64,000 nucleotides of DNA from a virus. Of this stretch, positions 23,943-34,160 are shown one piece after another. The notes under the pieces are model-generated. The model did not search any database, was not told the origin of the DNA, and saw nothing but the letters and a program-made list of their open reading frames with translations. Positions within the stretch are counted from its first letter, which is position 1. The number at the start of each line of letters is the position of its first letter. Made by a program: the position numbers and the translations under genes. Location: positions 1 through 64,000 of the IMG/VR virus record IMGVR_UViG_3300009151_000033; one strand, given 5' to 3'.

Positions 23943-24611
23943 TTACTTTTGAACCAAAGAGTTTACAAATCGAGTAAACATAGCAACCTTTTGCTCTGAT
24001 AATACTTTGCTTGAAACTTTATTGATTGTTTTTACGTCTTCTTCAATTTGTCTGGATGCTTTCCAGGATTGAGAAGCCAAATCATACCACCAATCGGTAT
24101 CTTCCATAATTCCACGTACATATGCTCCAGGAGCAGAAGGATCAGCAACAATGTCTGCGGCGGTTGCTAATCTAAAATCACTTTTTACTTCCATCAAACC
24201 ATCTCTGCCTTTTTGTAGTGTTCCTAGCCCACGGGAAGAAACACCCAAATTGGCGCCAGCATCGATAAGATTTTGTACAATTTTACCCATAGGAGTTTCA
24301 GTAACCAAAGCACGACCAATATAATTGGTTCCGTCTTTGCGTAATTCTTTAATCATATGAGATACACGATCAAGATTAATTGCTGGACCCGAAGGATGTC
24401 CTAATTCACCATAAGCACGGTTAGCTTGGATTGCTTCTTTTGTATATCTTGCAACTTCTTGGTCCATTACACTTTCTGGGTAATAACGTCCATTTCTATT
24501 GCCTTTTTCGGATACAAGAAATACGCCTTCAATGAAATAATTCTTCTTGCCATCTTCGCGAGCTTCTGTTATAACTTGGATCTCTTCGACGGTTTCGACG
24601 ATAAGTTTCAT
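23943..24611 (-). CDS. 21: Prohead maturation protease gp21
   Basis: Serine protease of the herpesvirus-assemblin-like U9/S78 type that processes the T4 prohead. 222 residues from ATG 24611 (T4 212). The start is chosen because AAAGGATTAATAAG precedes it; the frame stays open for 64 codons upstream within the previous gene, but that extension has no family match. Candidate catalytic His in GELGHPSG (His72) and Ser in GVSSRGLG (Ser125/126). Confidence 0.92.
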   Translation of the reverse strand: MKLIVETVEEIQVITEAREDGKKNYFIEGVFLVSEKGNRNGRYYPESVMDQEVARYTKEAIQANRAYGELGHPSGPAINLDRVSHMIKELRKDGTNYIGRALVTETPMGKIVQNLIDAGANLGVSSRGLGTLQKGRDGLMEVKSDFRLATAADIVADPSAPGAYVRGIMEDTDWWYDLASQSWKASRQIEEDVKTINKVSSKVLSEQKVAMFTRFVNSLVQK

Positions 24612-24615
24612 CTTA

Positions 24616-26415
24616 TTAATCCTTTGGTGGCGCTGGTGGATTGTTGAAATGTTGATTTTGCAATGCTTCTCTGGCGCCATGAGCAACTGTCTTTGACAGA
24701 ATATCAGCAACTCGTCGCTTTGCTTCCACTCTAGAAACATGATGCATTTTTCCGTCGCCGTGTTTGACCATGCCGCCAGTGTTTGGAACTTTACGTAAAT
24801 CATCTACATAACGTCCGGACCCGCCTTTCGCGTTACCTTCTTCGTCATGCTCAAGATTTTCATCTTCTGGCTCATGTTCAACTTCTTTGGCGGCAGGACC
24901 CATAGCTTTCATGGCATCACGTCTAGCGGATTCAGTTAAACCTTTTCTTCTTGATTCATGCAATGCAATATAATTAGCATAGCGTGACATTTGATCGTCT
25001 GACATTGTTAGTACCTCGTTAATATGAATTGATTCCGACAAAGAAAAATCTTCTGGCTTTTGTCCGGTGGTTTTTGTTCTGATGATCCTATGAAGACCCG
25101 GGTCGGAACCGGCATCACCAGGAGAATGCTGTACAACAATTTGATCTGTGCCGCCTGGGAAAATTTTATGATATTCTGATCTTCCTGTGGAATATTCAGT
25201 TTCTTCAGGATTCGAATGTTTTGTGTGCAAATGTTTATAACCAGCTTTGATTAATGCATCATGCAATTTTGACAATTTTTTATATGAAGAAGATTCAAAT
25301 ATTACTTCTTGTTCATAAACAGGTGAAGCCAAAATTTTGATTGACTTTGGTGTAACATTTGGCAAATATCTAGTTTCTCTTCTTGTATCGGATCTTGCTC
25401 CTGGTTTAATAGGAAATGCTTTACCTTGAATTTTTACTCTGCCATTTGGCGAAGATGACAAGTTAGATAATTCTTCATGAGTTGAAGAACCTTCGTTTCC
25501 TGAAATAGACATGTCTTCATTCGTAGGAGAAAGATTAGGTGAAACTAAAGGAAAATCTGTAATCCTTTTAGGCTTAGCAGTAACTTTCTTGATGGGATAA
25601 ACATACGTTGGATTGCCTTTGTGATCTCCAACCAATTTAGGATTTGGAGGATCAAATGCTTCTTTTGCCATTGTATATTCTACAGGTTTAGTAGGAGAAA
25701 TCTTATCTGATCCGAAAGGACGTTTTGGTTTGATTGGTGTTTTCGCAACTTCAGGATTTACTGATGGTTTAACATGTTGAGGATTATTATCCTTTTTTTG
25801 TTCATATGTCTCAGAAACTTGATTTTCGGCGCCGGATTTTTTTCTGAATTGTTCAATGATTTTACTAAATTCACCTTCGGCTTTCGAAATAGTCTGTGTC
25901 ATCCATGGTTCCATGGTAGTATCTTCGGAAACACCATCGTAAATATCAGCCGCGGCTAATGCAATATTTTTCAATTGTATACGAATTGGGCCCATTGGAT
26001 CGGCAGATGAAGGTTTTGGATCTGGTTCGGCTTGCATATTTCCCGTCTGAGGATTATCAGATGCCACAGGTTGAGGAGGAGCAGCGTCATCTGTTCCTTC
26101 ATAAATTTTCTTGGCTTTATTTCTGATTCTATCAAGCTTACATTTGCAATCAGATTCAGGAAGTTCCATTGCACGAACTTCTTTGCCTAAATTTCCGCCG
26201 CGATTTACTTTATCGAAGCCTTCAGGATCGGCCGGCCGTGTTTTATCTTTTTTTATTGCTTTGATATGACGGAATACATCTTTGCCATCTTCGTTAGGAA
26301 CGTCCCGGCGCGTTGGTTTATGAGAAGCGACGAATTCTTTTTCGTCCTTCGGTTTAGGCTCATAATATTTGTATTCTGTATCTTCGATTTCGTGTAAATT
26401 AATATTCTTCGTCAT
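24616..26415 (-). CDS. Large disordered prohead-region protein, 599 residues
   Basis: Lies where T4 has genes 67/68 between portal and protease, so probably a core or internal head protein (inference). Start ATG 26415 follows GAGGAACAAT; a longer frame starts at TTG/ATG further up, inside the preceding gene. Pro/Lys/Glu-rich and mostly low complexity. One small globular-looking segment (about residues 385-460) begins VIFESSSYKKLSKLHDALIK. Two Cys in ESDCKCKLDR. Many xxE sites could be gp21 targets. Not recognised as a named family. Confidence 0.8.
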   Translation of the reverse strand: MTKNINLHEIEDTEYKYYEPKPKDEKEFVASHKPTRRDVPNEDGKDVFRHIKAIKKDKTRPADPEGFDKVNRGGNLGKEVRAMELPESDCKCKLDRIRNKAKKIYEGTDDAAPPQPVASDNPQTGNMQAEPDPKPSSADPMGPIRIQLKNIALAAADIYDGVSEDTTMEPWMTQTISKAEGEFSKIIEQFRKKSGAENQVSETYEQKKDNNPQHVKPSVNPEVAKTPIKPKRPFGSDKISPTKPVEYTMAKEAFDPPNPKLVGDHKGNPTYVYPIKKVTAKPKRITDFPLVSPNLSPTNEDMSISGNEGSSTHEELSNLSSSPNGRVKIQGKAFPIKPGARSDTRRETRYLPNVTPKSIKILASPVYEQEVIFESSSYKKLSKLHDALIKAGYKHLHTKHSNPEETEYSTGRSEYHKIFPGGTDQIVVQHSPGDAGSDPGLHRIIRTKTTGQKPEDFSLSESIHINEVLTMSDDQMSRYANYIALHESRRKGLTESARRDAMKAMGPAAKEVEHEPEDENLEHDEEGNAKGGSGRYVDDLRKVPNTGGMVKHGDGKMHHVSRVEAKRRVADILSKTVAHGAREALQNQHFNNPPAPPKD

Positions 26416-26581
26416 ATTGTTCCTCGGTATCGTTTGAGCCAAATGATTGACCAACCAATTGCTTTTCGTAATCTAAAGCATCGGCCGCTTTTTGTGATAG
26501 AACATCATCAATTGCAGATTTTAGACCCATATGATCTTTAGTTACCGCGAATCCTACAATATCATCTACAGAATATGTCAT
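26399..26581 (-). CDS. Small prohead core protein (gp67-like)
   Basis: 60 residues. A helical stretch (LKSAIDDVLSQKAADALDYEKQLVGQSFG) and a very acidic tail (NDTEEQYDEEY) have the same build as T4 gp67 and short core proteins of related phages, which contain 'AL..K...AL...K..IG...FG'. Located directly after the portal gene, as gp67 is in T4. Overlaps the next gene by 17 bases. Confidence 0.72.
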   Translation of the reverse strand: MTYSVDDIVGFAVTKDHMGLKSAIDDVLSQKAADALDYEKQLVGQSFGSNDTEEQYDEEY

Positions 26582-26605
26582 ATTTAAATCCTTATTTTCT
26601 TACTA

Positions 26606-28354
26606 TTATCTCTTTGAAATTTTTCTATAGTAAGGTTTTGTTTTTCCTTGAACTGTAATATATTTATAAGAACCAATAGCCTTCGTTGATTTTGGTTCTT
26701 CTTTCTTTACTTTGGGTTTACTTTTTTTTTGTGGTGGTTTAGAACTTGGAGAAGGGGATGAATCTCCACCACCAGTGTCAGATCCGCCGCCTAGAGGACC
26801 ACCGGCACCATCGCCTCCCATTGGATCCATCAAAGGATTGCCCGCTGGATCTAATCCTTTTTCTGCATTTTCAGCCGCGGCCTCTTCATTATCGAAATCA
26901 ATTTCTTCTATATCTTCATCAGTTTGTTTCAACACATTCTTTCTAACCCAACGCATAGAATAATAACGACCGACATATGGATCGATCAATTGCAAAGTAT
27001 TGAGCCGTTGTGTGAGAATTTCGGCATCTTTGAGTTCAGCAAAATAATTATCTTTAGAAAATTCAAAGAAAATTTTACTTGAAATGCTATCCCATTCTTC
27101 GCTGTTGAAAATTCCTTTCAACACAAGTTGCTTCATTAATGCTTGTAATAGAAAATCAGAAAATTTTGTTCTTAGTCTATTGATAAATTTTTGGAATTTC
27201 AATTCATCTCTTGAAATTTCCGAAGACCTACCCATATTAAACCCGCCACTATCTTCTCCGCCATTTATTCTTCCAGGAGGAACATTTAGTGCTTTATATA
27301 ATTTCTTTTCAAAATAATATACATCTTCCATTTGGCCTAAATTTTGGCCGGCAGGCAAAGTAGAAACTTCGGTTCCTTTCCCGCCATCACGGCGAGGAAG
27401 CCAATAATCTTCTAACATGGTCATGAATTTACGGTCGTCTCGGACTTCTCCTGAGGCCGCGTCATATACCAATCTATTTTTATGTCGTGTCATCATATCT
27501 TTGACGTATTCTTCCGCTTTCATTTTTGGAAGATTTCCTACGTCGATATAAAACACTCGTCTTTCTGGGGCCCTAGAAATACGGTAAATTACAGTTGCGT
27601 CTTCTAGCATACGAACTTGGTTCAAAGGTTTAACTGCCTTGTGCAAATAAGAAAGTACTAATTTTCCTTCTTTGTCTAACAGTCCAGATGTCACATGAAT
27701 AATAGAGTCGGTTGAAATTTTTAGACCTTGGTTATCGCCTGTACTTACGCCACTAGTATTTTTAAATCCTTTTTCGTTGTAAATAAAGAATTCTTCATCT
27801 GTAATTAATACAGTGGCTGTGCCCCGTTTTTCTTTGTGGGTCGATCTAACTTTACGTATTTTTCTGGGATCAATATATCTAAATTCTTGAATGCCATCAT
27901 GCGGATTATTCGTATCAATCATCATATGATAATATAAACGGCCATCGACATACCAACGGCGGAACATTTCATATCCAAAATTGTTGAAATTCAACATTTC
28001 TTGGACTTTATTCCATTCATCATGCATTGTTTTTTTGACACTATCAGGGACAATACCATCTAATTCATCTGTGTTAAGAGATACAATGGATTGATTGTCT
28101 TCTTTTGCGATAGCTTCATTTATAACTTCATCGATGGCACTTTCACATTCTGGTTGTAAAGCCATCTCTCTATATTTTGTAACTAATTCGGCTTCGGTTT
28201 TGGCGGCGCCTTCTAGGTCCAAATATGTTCCCCAGGCGCCGCCGGCTGATACTGTTACTGCTCCGTCATCTTTATCGACAGGAGCAAATGTCGTAATATC
28301 CTGCGTATAATCTTTTTCTTCTTTTCGCTTTATTTCAAACCCAAAAAACTCCAT
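26606..28354 (-). CDS. 20: Portal protein gp20
   Basis: Dodecameric portal vertex for DNA packaging. 582 residues (T4 524). Core segments FRYIDPRKIRKVR, RRVFYIDVGNLPK and GEDSGGFNMGRSSEISRDELKF are characteristic of T4-like portals. The C-terminal 90 residues are a Gly/Pro/Ser-rich linker followed by a basic Lys-rich tail, longer than in T4. A TATAAATA box lies inside its 3' end. Confidence 0.95.
   Translation of the reverse strand: MEFFGFEIKRKEEKDYTQDITTFAPVDKDDGAVTVSAGGAWGTYLDLEGAAKTEAELVTKYREMALQPECESAIDEVINEAIAKEDNQSIVSLNTDELDGIVPDSVKKTMHDEWNKVQEMLNFNNFGYEMFRRWYVDGRLYYHMMIDTNNPHDGIQEFRYIDPRKIRKVRSTHKEKRGTATVLITDEEFFIYNEKGFKNTSGVSTGDNQGLKISTDSIIHVTSGLLDKEGKLVLSYLHKAVKPLNQVRMLEDATVIYRISRAPERRVFYIDVGNLPKMKAEEYVKDMMTRHKNRLVYDAASGEVRDDRKFMTMLEDYWLPRRDGGKGTEVSTLPAGQNLGQMEDVYYFEKKLYKALNVPPGRINGGEDSGGFNMGRSSEISRDELKFQKFINRLRTKFSDFLLQALMKQLVLKGIFNSEEWDSISSKIFFEFSKDNYFAELKDAEILTQRLNTLQLIDPYVGRYYSMRWVRKNVLKQTDEDIEEIDFDNEEAAAENAEKGLDPAGNPLMDPMGGDGAGGPLGGGSDTGGGDSSPSPSSKPPQKKSKPKVKKEEPKSTKAIGSYKYITVQGKTKPYYRKISKR
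26661..26668 (-). promoter_or_regulatory. TATAAATA box inside the end of gene 20
   Basis: Exact late consensus on the minus strand, 80 bases before the gp67-like start. It could drive the 67-like/21 genes, but being within coding sequence it may be chance. Confidence 0.35.
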
Positions 28355-28399
28355 AGTATTTCCTTACTTTTATTATATAAGGTATGTAGATAGTCTCTA

Positions 28400-28960
28400 T
28401 TATGTTAGAGTACCACCGGTACCTGTTTGGCCGGGGACAACAGTCCAGAAATCGTAATTCCATTGAACTTGGAATTCTTCAATTGTGTCTGTTTGATCCC
28501 AATTAAGTTGCACGGCAGAAATGGAAGCGGGGAAAATACCATTGAATTGATAAGTTCTGATAGCAGTACCATTTTTTGCATATTGAGTTACAATAGCAGT
28601 TGATTTATAGTTTACGTTGGTGGCATTTTGCGACATAAGGTTGCCCTGATGTCCGTTGATAGAAGACATCCAAGCTTCTAGGTTATTACGTACCAAGAAA
28701 TCTTCATCATTGATTACTGTTGTTGTCCATGGTTGAAACACACGGTCTCCAGCTAATTTGATCTTACGACCAAAATATCCTACTTGAATTGTACCAATTG
28801 TGTCATCTGGAATTTCAGATGCGCGAGCAGTAAAAGTTAATTTTTGATCTGCTTGTGAACCACCCAAAAAAGCAGGCGACGTCAATTGTACACTGAATAA
28901 TGTATTACGGGTGCCACCAAATTTAAGAGCACTTCGAATATCGTTTACGGAAAAAGCCAT
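28400..28960 (-). CDS. 19: Tail tube protein gp19
   Basis: Forms the inner tail tube. 186 residues (T4 163). FSVQLTSP, LTFTARASEIPDDTIGTIQVGYFGRKIKLAGDR and the C-terminal FQVQWNYDFW are typical of gp19. Directly downstream of the sheath gene (19-base gap), as in T4. Confidence 0.93.
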   Translation of the reverse strand: MAFSVNDIRSALKFGGTRNTLFSVQLTSPAFLGGSQADQKLTFTARASEIPDDTIGTIQVGYFGRKIKLAGDRVFQPWTTTVINDEDFLVRNNLEAWMSSINGHQGNLMSQNATNVNYKSTAIVTQYAKNGTAIRTYQFNGIFPASISAVQLNWDQTDTIEEFQVQWNYDFWTVVPGQTGTGGTLT

Positions 28961-28979
28961 TGTTGTATGCTCCTATGGA

Positions 28980-31106
28980 TTAAAATTGGCCGACAATTGT
29001 TGTAAAGTCTACCCCTGTACGGACAGCAACGAAATTCAACTGAATGAAATTGATGCTACGCGCTGGTTTGACATAAATGTCTCCGACGAATTGGTTGGAG
29101 TCAACAATTTGTGGTGGGTTATTTGAAGAGTCACAAACAACACGGTAATCTGTAATACCACGTCTACCTTGAATAGTTCGTAGATATGGATCAATTAGAT
29201 TTTTAAATTGTGTTTGTGTGAACGAATCATTAAATTCGAATAGGCTTGACTGTGCTGCCAAAGAAATTGCCTTTTCAAGTACAATGAACAAACGTCTAAC
29301 GTTGATACGATCAAATGCAGAAGGTCGACCAATAAGTGTCTTATCCCCGTAAAGTACAGTTCCTTGTCCTGGGAATGAAACTACTGGGTTAATATCTTTT
29401 AGATACAATGTATCTCTTTGTGCTTGGTTTGGATTGTATGCAAGCTTAACGACGTTTTTGATGTTACCTCTTGTGAATCCAGCAGGAGAGAACCATGGAT
29501 CACGAAGAAGGTCAGTGACAACACATGTGCCCGCGACATCTCCGTTCAATGGAACCCAACGATATAGGTCATTATATTTGTCATACTGATATTTGTAACC
29601 TGAATCCAATACAGCATACGAACTATTCAAAGAAATGTTGTTTCTGAATGCAACGATATTTGTTGTTGGATCAGTGACAGAAGTATATCCGGTCGCAACG
29701 ACATCAGAATATGAAGGGGAAACGAACAAGATGCAATCTTTTCTAACTTCTGCGATATTGCTGACAATGTAATTAGCCAATTGAGTATATAAAACGGAAT
29801 TAGACGAAGGCGTAACTCCGTTATCTACGGTTGTTCCTCTAGCCTTGCCTTGTAGGATCAAAGATACGTCAACATCTGATTTATTAAGGAATAAATTGTA
29901 TCCGTTTGTTAATGTTGCCAAAGAACAGTTACCTTCGGCCGCACCATCGAACCCGTTACCAAAAACTACGCTATAAGCAGTGGCATTTGCCGTATATGTT
30001 CCTACGTTGGTATAAAGAACGGCGCCAGTGTTTGAATATCCACCTGTAGATGCATTTCTGTTTGTTTCATAATTGGCAACCCAAACATATGCTGACCCGT
30101 TATTTAAAACGTTTTTATAATAATTTGTTCCACCTTGGTCAGTTTTGGCATCAATTGCTCGCGACATACCTGAAAATACTTCCAAAATTTGTCCTGGGCT
30201 TCCAGTAAACAATCCATTATAATCTACAACAACCGCGTGTAGTTCGTCTTGAACAGTACCATAACCATTAATGGTCATGAAATTTGTTGTTCCAGGAGAT
30301 TTCGTTACGGCGTTATAGAATTCCCAATAACGACTGATTGTGTTTGCTTGATATGTCGTTGATCCATTGTATACAGTAGCCAAAGAAACGTTGGCTAATG
30401 CAGTAAAGTTACCTCCGTTTGCAGTAGATGTCGTTAAGTTTGCGGGAATAGCAGACACTTTAGCATATTGAGTTCCAATGGTTGTGTTGCCGATTACAAC
30501 CCAATCACCTACTTTTAATCCAGCAAGTACAGTATTTACGTTACCAACTGCGGCCGCATTAGAAGACATTGTGATTTGAATTTGAGCGACGTTTGATCCT
30601 GCAGAAAATACGAATGCATTTTGAGATCCGCCAGTTACTGTAATGTTTGAGTTATAAACGTTCGCGCTATCACAAATAGATAGTTTGATTGAATTACCCA
30701 AAGAACCTTCGTACTTAGCGACGAAATCAATTGCAGTATTTGAAATTGTAGTTGTGCTAAATGCATCGGCGTTATCAATTTGCACAACATTTGCTGTCGC
30801 TGCTCCAGTTGAGTTCGCGAAAGCGTTATATGCGTTACCTGTTGATTTCTCAACAGTACGTACTACCTGCAAAGCATTTCCATAAGAAAGGAAATTAGCG
30901 GCTGTAAAAAATGTTTCGTAATTATTGGAATTTGGTTTACCAAAAATTCTAACCAATGTTGCCTCAGAATCAACCAATACTCTTTGGTTAGCTGGACCCC
31001 AACGGAAAACACCGGCAATTGCTCCTACTGTAGTTGATACCGAAGGAACAATAGTTGTTAGATCAATTTCACTAGTATTAATTCCTGGGCTTACTTGTCC
31101 GACCAT
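28980..31106 (-). CDS. 18: Tail sheath protein gp18
   Basis: Contractile sheath subunit. 708 residues from ATG 31106 (T4 659). The start follows GAGGAGAAAAAAT; a TTG five codons earlier is less likely because it lies in the SD itself. N-terminal SPGINTSEIDLTTIVP and the C-terminal half (KRI/GRPSAFDRINVRRLFIVLEKAI, RGITDYRVVCDSSNNP, RSINFIQLNF) are the conserved sheath core; the central 250 residues are a variable protruding domain. Confidence 0.96.
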   Translation of the reverse strand: MVGQVSPGINTSEIDLTTIVPSVSTTVGAIAGVFRWGPANQRVLVDSEATLVRIFGKPNSNNYETFFTAANFLSYGNALQVVRTVEKSTGNAYNAFANSTGAATANVVQIDNADAFSTTTISNTAIDFVAKYEGSLGNSIKLSICDSANVYNSNITVTGGSQNAFVFSAGSNVAQIQITMSSNAAAVGNVNTVLAGLKVGDWVVIGNTTIGTQYAKVSAIPANLTTSTANGGNFTALANVSLATVYNGSTTYQANTISRYWEFYNAVTKSPGTTNFMTINGYGTVQDELHAVVVDYNGLFTGSPGQILEVFSGMSRAIDAKTDQGGTNYYKNVLNNGSAYVWVANYETNRNASTGGYSNTGAVLYTNVGTYTANATAYSVVFGNGFDGAAEGNCSLATLTNGYNLFLNKSDVDVSLILQGKARGTTVDNGVTPSSNSVLYTQLANYIVSNIAEVRKDCILFVSPSYSDVVATGYTSVTDPTTNIVAFRNNISLNSSYAVLDSGYKYQYDKYNDLYRWVPLNGDVAGTCVVTDLLRDPWFSPAGFTRGNIKNVVKLAYNPNQAQRDTLYLKDINPVVSFPGQGTVLYGDKTLIGRPSAFDRINVRRLFIVLEKAISLAAQSSLFEFNDSFTQTQFKNLIDPYLRTIQGRRGITDYRVVCDSSNNPPQIVDSNQFVGDIYVKPARSINFIQLNFVAVRTGVDFTTIVGQF

Positions 31107-31151
31107 ATTTTTTCTCCTCAAGAGGCGTTATAGTTACATTAAATTTCTTAT

Positions 31152-31159
31152 TATTTATA
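31152..31159 (-). promoter_or_regulatory. Late promoter TATAAATA for gene 18
   Basis: Exact late consensus, 46 bases upstream of the sheath ATG, in the gap after gene 17. Confidence 0.75.
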
Positions 31160-31178
31160 GAATTTAGAATTACACTAT

Positions 31179-32840
31179 TTACCACCTATGATAAGTATCA
31201 GGATGAAAATCCATATTATAAAATTCTTTTTCTGATAATGATAACTTCGGACCTTCTGATAATTCTTCGGTTCCATGATCAGAAATAAATCCAAAAGTTA
31301 CACCAGAATCTTCAATGATTCTTTGGTTATCTTGCACAAGTTGCTCGCGAACATCTGTTGTGAATAATTCTTTAAAATATGATTGGTTGACAAGCCATGC
31401 AAACAACACGCAACACATAACCAAATCGTCGTGGGCGCCAACTTCTGCTTCGTATGAATCTCGTACTTCGACGAACCTTGTCAATTCATAAAAAATATCA
31501 TAATCTAAATTGATTAATTTGTCAGATTCGATCAAAGTTTTTAAGTTAGCACACCCGATTCTTTTTACTTGTTTTGTGGTTTTTACACCCATTTGAGGCC
31601 TTACGCCACCAAATCCACCGCCGATTTTTTGACCACCGCGACCTTTCGTTTGCGTGACCAAAACATTTTCATATTCTAAATCCATATAAAGAATATCTAC
31701 GACTTGTTGACCAATATCATTGACTTCAACAAGTACTACGGCATCATTATATGCTTTTGCCAATTCATATATTTTGTTTGGAAATAGCAAAGGTGATATT
31801 TCATTTGATTTATATTTACAAGCAATTTTATAAGGATATTCTGTGACGTCAAATACAACAGCCGCCGAATAATCTCCTTCGACTCCTCTCGCAACGTCGG
31901 CCGTAATGACATATTTTCTTTTTGGTTCAGGCAAGAAATAAATGTCAGTTGGTCCCGCATAGTTTTCGAAACTACGCAACGGATTTTGATATACCATTTG
32001 TTGCAATTTGAAGGCATCGATAAGTGTATTAGAAGAACCAAGGAATTCACATTCGAATTCGACCCTGAATTGTTTTTCAGAAGTGTTTTGTATGGTTTCT
32101 TGTTTCCACTTTTCGTCTCGCCCAGGAATGTCAGACCAATGAACATTAGATCGGACATATTGGTTTCGTCCTTCTTCACTATCATGCCAAAACTTATAAA
32201 ATAAATTGAATCCGTTTGGAGTAGAAGTGATGATAACTTTTGTTGTTGTACCAGAAGAAATTGTAGGATATACCGACGCGAAAAACGTTTCTTGGACATT
32301 TGTAGGTACGAATGCAAATTCGTCCAGATATACTAAATTCATGGAACGTCCACGAATAGCAGTCGATGAGGTGGCCGCACATACTATTTTTGATCCGTTT
32401 TCTAAAGTGATACTTCTTTTTCCCCAAGAAAGAACGCCTTGTTGCATCCACATAGGGAGCAATTCATACGCATCTTTAATACGAGAAAGAATTTCAATTG
32501 CTTGAGCTTCTTTGTTTGCGAGTATTGCAACAGAATAATTAGAATTAAATAATATATGCCAAAGAATTGTTGCTGCGGTAACAGTGGTTTTACCTACCTG
32601 ACGTGGCATTTTAGCAATAGAAAATCTATTGTTCACCATGTTCATCATCATTTCTTCTTGGAATGGCCACATATTAAATGGCATCAATCCTTTATCAACG
32701 TTGACAATTTGAACATAATTTTTAGAAAAATAAACAGGCGCCTGCGAACATTTAGAATATTCAGCGAATGTTTCTGGTGTCCATTCGACTGGTACACCGG
32801 CAGCCTTTAGATTAATATTACCTAAGTAATTTTCTGACAT
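31179..32840 (-). CDS. 17: Large terminase gp17
   Basis: Packaging ATPase and headful nuclease. 553 residues (T4 610). Walker A RQVGKTT at 80-86; Walker B NLVYLDEFAF (Asp173-Glu174); coupling motif ITSTPNG near 213; RNase H-like nuclease domain with VITADVARGVEGDYSAAVVFD and HDDLVM near the end. No intein or intron in this copy. Starts one base after gene 16 ends. Confidence 0.97.
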   Translation of the reverse strand: MSENYLGNINLKAAGVPVEWTPETFAEYSKCSQAPVYFSKNYVQIVNVDKGLMPFNMWPFQEEMMMNMVNNRFSIAKMPRQVGKTTVTAATILWHILFNSNYSVAILANKEAQAIEILSRIKDAYELLPMWMQQGVLSWGKRSITLENGSKIVCAATSSTAIRGRSMNLVYLDEFAFVPTNVQETFFASVYPTISSGTTTKVIITSTPNGFNLFYKFWHDSEEGRNQYVRSNVHWSDIPGRDEKWKQETIQNTSEKQFRVEFECEFLGSSNTLIDAFKLQQMVYQNPLRSFENYAGPTDIYFLPEPKRKYVITADVARGVEGDYSAAVVFDVTEYPYKIACKYKSNEISPLLFPNKIYELAKAYNDAVVLVEVNDIGQQVVDILYMDLEYENVLVTQTKGRGGQKIGGGFGGVRPQMGVKTTKQVKRIGCANLKTLIESDKLINLDYDIFYELTRFVEVRDSYEAEVGAHDDLVMCCVLFAWLVNQSYFKELFTTDVREQLVQDNQRIIEDSGVTFGFISDHGTEELSEGPKLSLSEKEFYNMDFHPDTYHRW

Positions 32841-33242
32841 TTATTCTTCTTCTGGTTTTCTTTTCATCAATTCTAACATATCTTTTGTTGTTAAAACGAG
32901 AGTATTATTGGTGACGTTAGTAGATTGTTCACCTGCAAGGTCTTTGGCAGCTTTATGTAAATTTAACAAATCTTTATTAACATTGTTGAGAGTTGATATC
33001 AATGTCGCCACAACTTCAAACGCGCGAGGCGATTGTGATTGTTTAGCAACATTTAAAATTTCGGTAAGTGCATCATCACCAACCTCAATCATGTTTTTAT
33101 AATTTTGTCTTACTTCTTCGAAATCTTGCTCTATTTTTTCAACTGGTGTTTGATGTTGTACAACATCACTATTAGAAGTTGTAACCAAAGAAGTTGACAT
33201 TGGGGTTATGTTTAGCACGTTGGCTAATGGATCGTTAGTCAT
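32841..33242 (-). CDS. 16: Small terminase gp16
   Basis: DNA-recognition ring subunit that stimulates gp17. 133 residues (T4 164). Central helices with a coiled-coil pattern (EKIEQDFEEVRQNYKNMIEV; VVATLISTLNNVNKDLLNLHK) match gp16's oligomerisation core. Position between 15 and 17 is decisive. Confidence 0.9.
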   Translation of the reverse strand: MTNDPLANVLNITPMSTSLVTTSNSDVVQHQTPVEKIEQDFEEVRQNYKNMIEVGDDALTEILNVAKQSQSPRAFEVVATLISTLNNVNKDLLNLHKAAKDLAGEQSTNVTNNTLVLTTKDMLELMKRKPEEE

Positions 33243-33253
33243 TTTAAATCTTT

Positions 33254-34159
33254 CTAGAGTAATAATAAATCAATATATTGGCTGGCTTCTTTGAATCTGA
33301 AGTCAGTATTATTTCCATAAAGAATTGTATTTTCCACTTGATAATTAGTCAAAAATTCAACAATAAATCCATAATTAGAATTTGCTGCAATTTGAGATAA
33401 AGGAATAGAATTTGCCGGCAAAGTTGTTGGATTGCCATTTGCATCCAATCCTGGAGTGACAATTACATATTCTGAAATTTTTGTGTTTCCTACACCTTGT
33501 GCCGCAGTATTTGTCGAAGGTGTATAGAAGTTAATTTCGACTTGATTGATGATTTTTTTCTTATTTACTGGCCCATACAAATAACCTTTGAGTGTAAACC
33601 CCAAAGTCCATATGATAAATTGTTTGGATTCAAAATCTCCTTCATATGAATCCTCAAGAGATACCGTCTTTAGAACAATAGGAATATCCATTTCGACCAA
33701 ATCTGGAATAAGTTTAATTGCTGTTGTCCATTCTGGTGTGAAAAATGGCAATATCTGTTCGACAATTCTTGTAGCATCGTCGGAATTTCTTGCAATTATG
33801 GATAAAGTAATATCAAAATCATATGCCACAGGATTGAATTGTGTATTAACGTTATTTTTATAACTATTAGGTCCAGAATTTCTTCCTACTGTATTGAGTT
33901 TTCTTTCTGGGTCATATCTTATATTATTAATTTCAAATGACATCCTAGGAAATACTTGAGACACAGGCCGAAGTAAATCTGGATTTTGTTGGGCCCGCGC
34001 AATATATCTATCTTTTGGTCCATACGAAATAGGAACCCGCATCGACTGTAATGCATTATTGCTAGAATCGACACGATCAATGTAAATATCATTAAACATT
34101 GATCCAAAAAGAGTAACATATTTTCTTATAGTGCCGTGATAAAAACTAGAACCTAACAT
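33254..34159 (-). CDS. 15: Tail completion/sheath terminator gp15
   Basis: Caps the tail and connects it to the neck. 301 residues (T4 272). FYHGTIRKYVTLFGSMFNDI, RVPISYGPKDRYI and VEQILPFFTPEW align by eye with the T4 sequence (RRYATLMGDLFSNI, RVPITYASKEHFM, VEQILPYFQPHF). Confidence 0.93.
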   Translation of the reverse strand: MLGSSFYHGTIRKYVTLFGSMFNDIYIDRVDSSNNALQSMRVPISYGPKDRYIARAQQNPDLLRPVSQVFPRMSFEINNIRYDPERKLNTVGRNSGPNSYKNNVNTQFNPVAYDFDITLSIIARNSDDATRIVEQILPFFTPEWTTAIKLIPDLVEMDIPIVLKTVSLEDSYEGDFESKQFIIWTLGFTLKGYLYGPVNKKKIINQVEINFYTPSTNTAAQGVGNTKISEYVIVTPGLDANGNPTTLPANSIPLSQIAANSNYGFIVEFLTNYQVENTILYGNNTDFRFKEASQYIDLLLL

Positions 34160-34160
34160 G

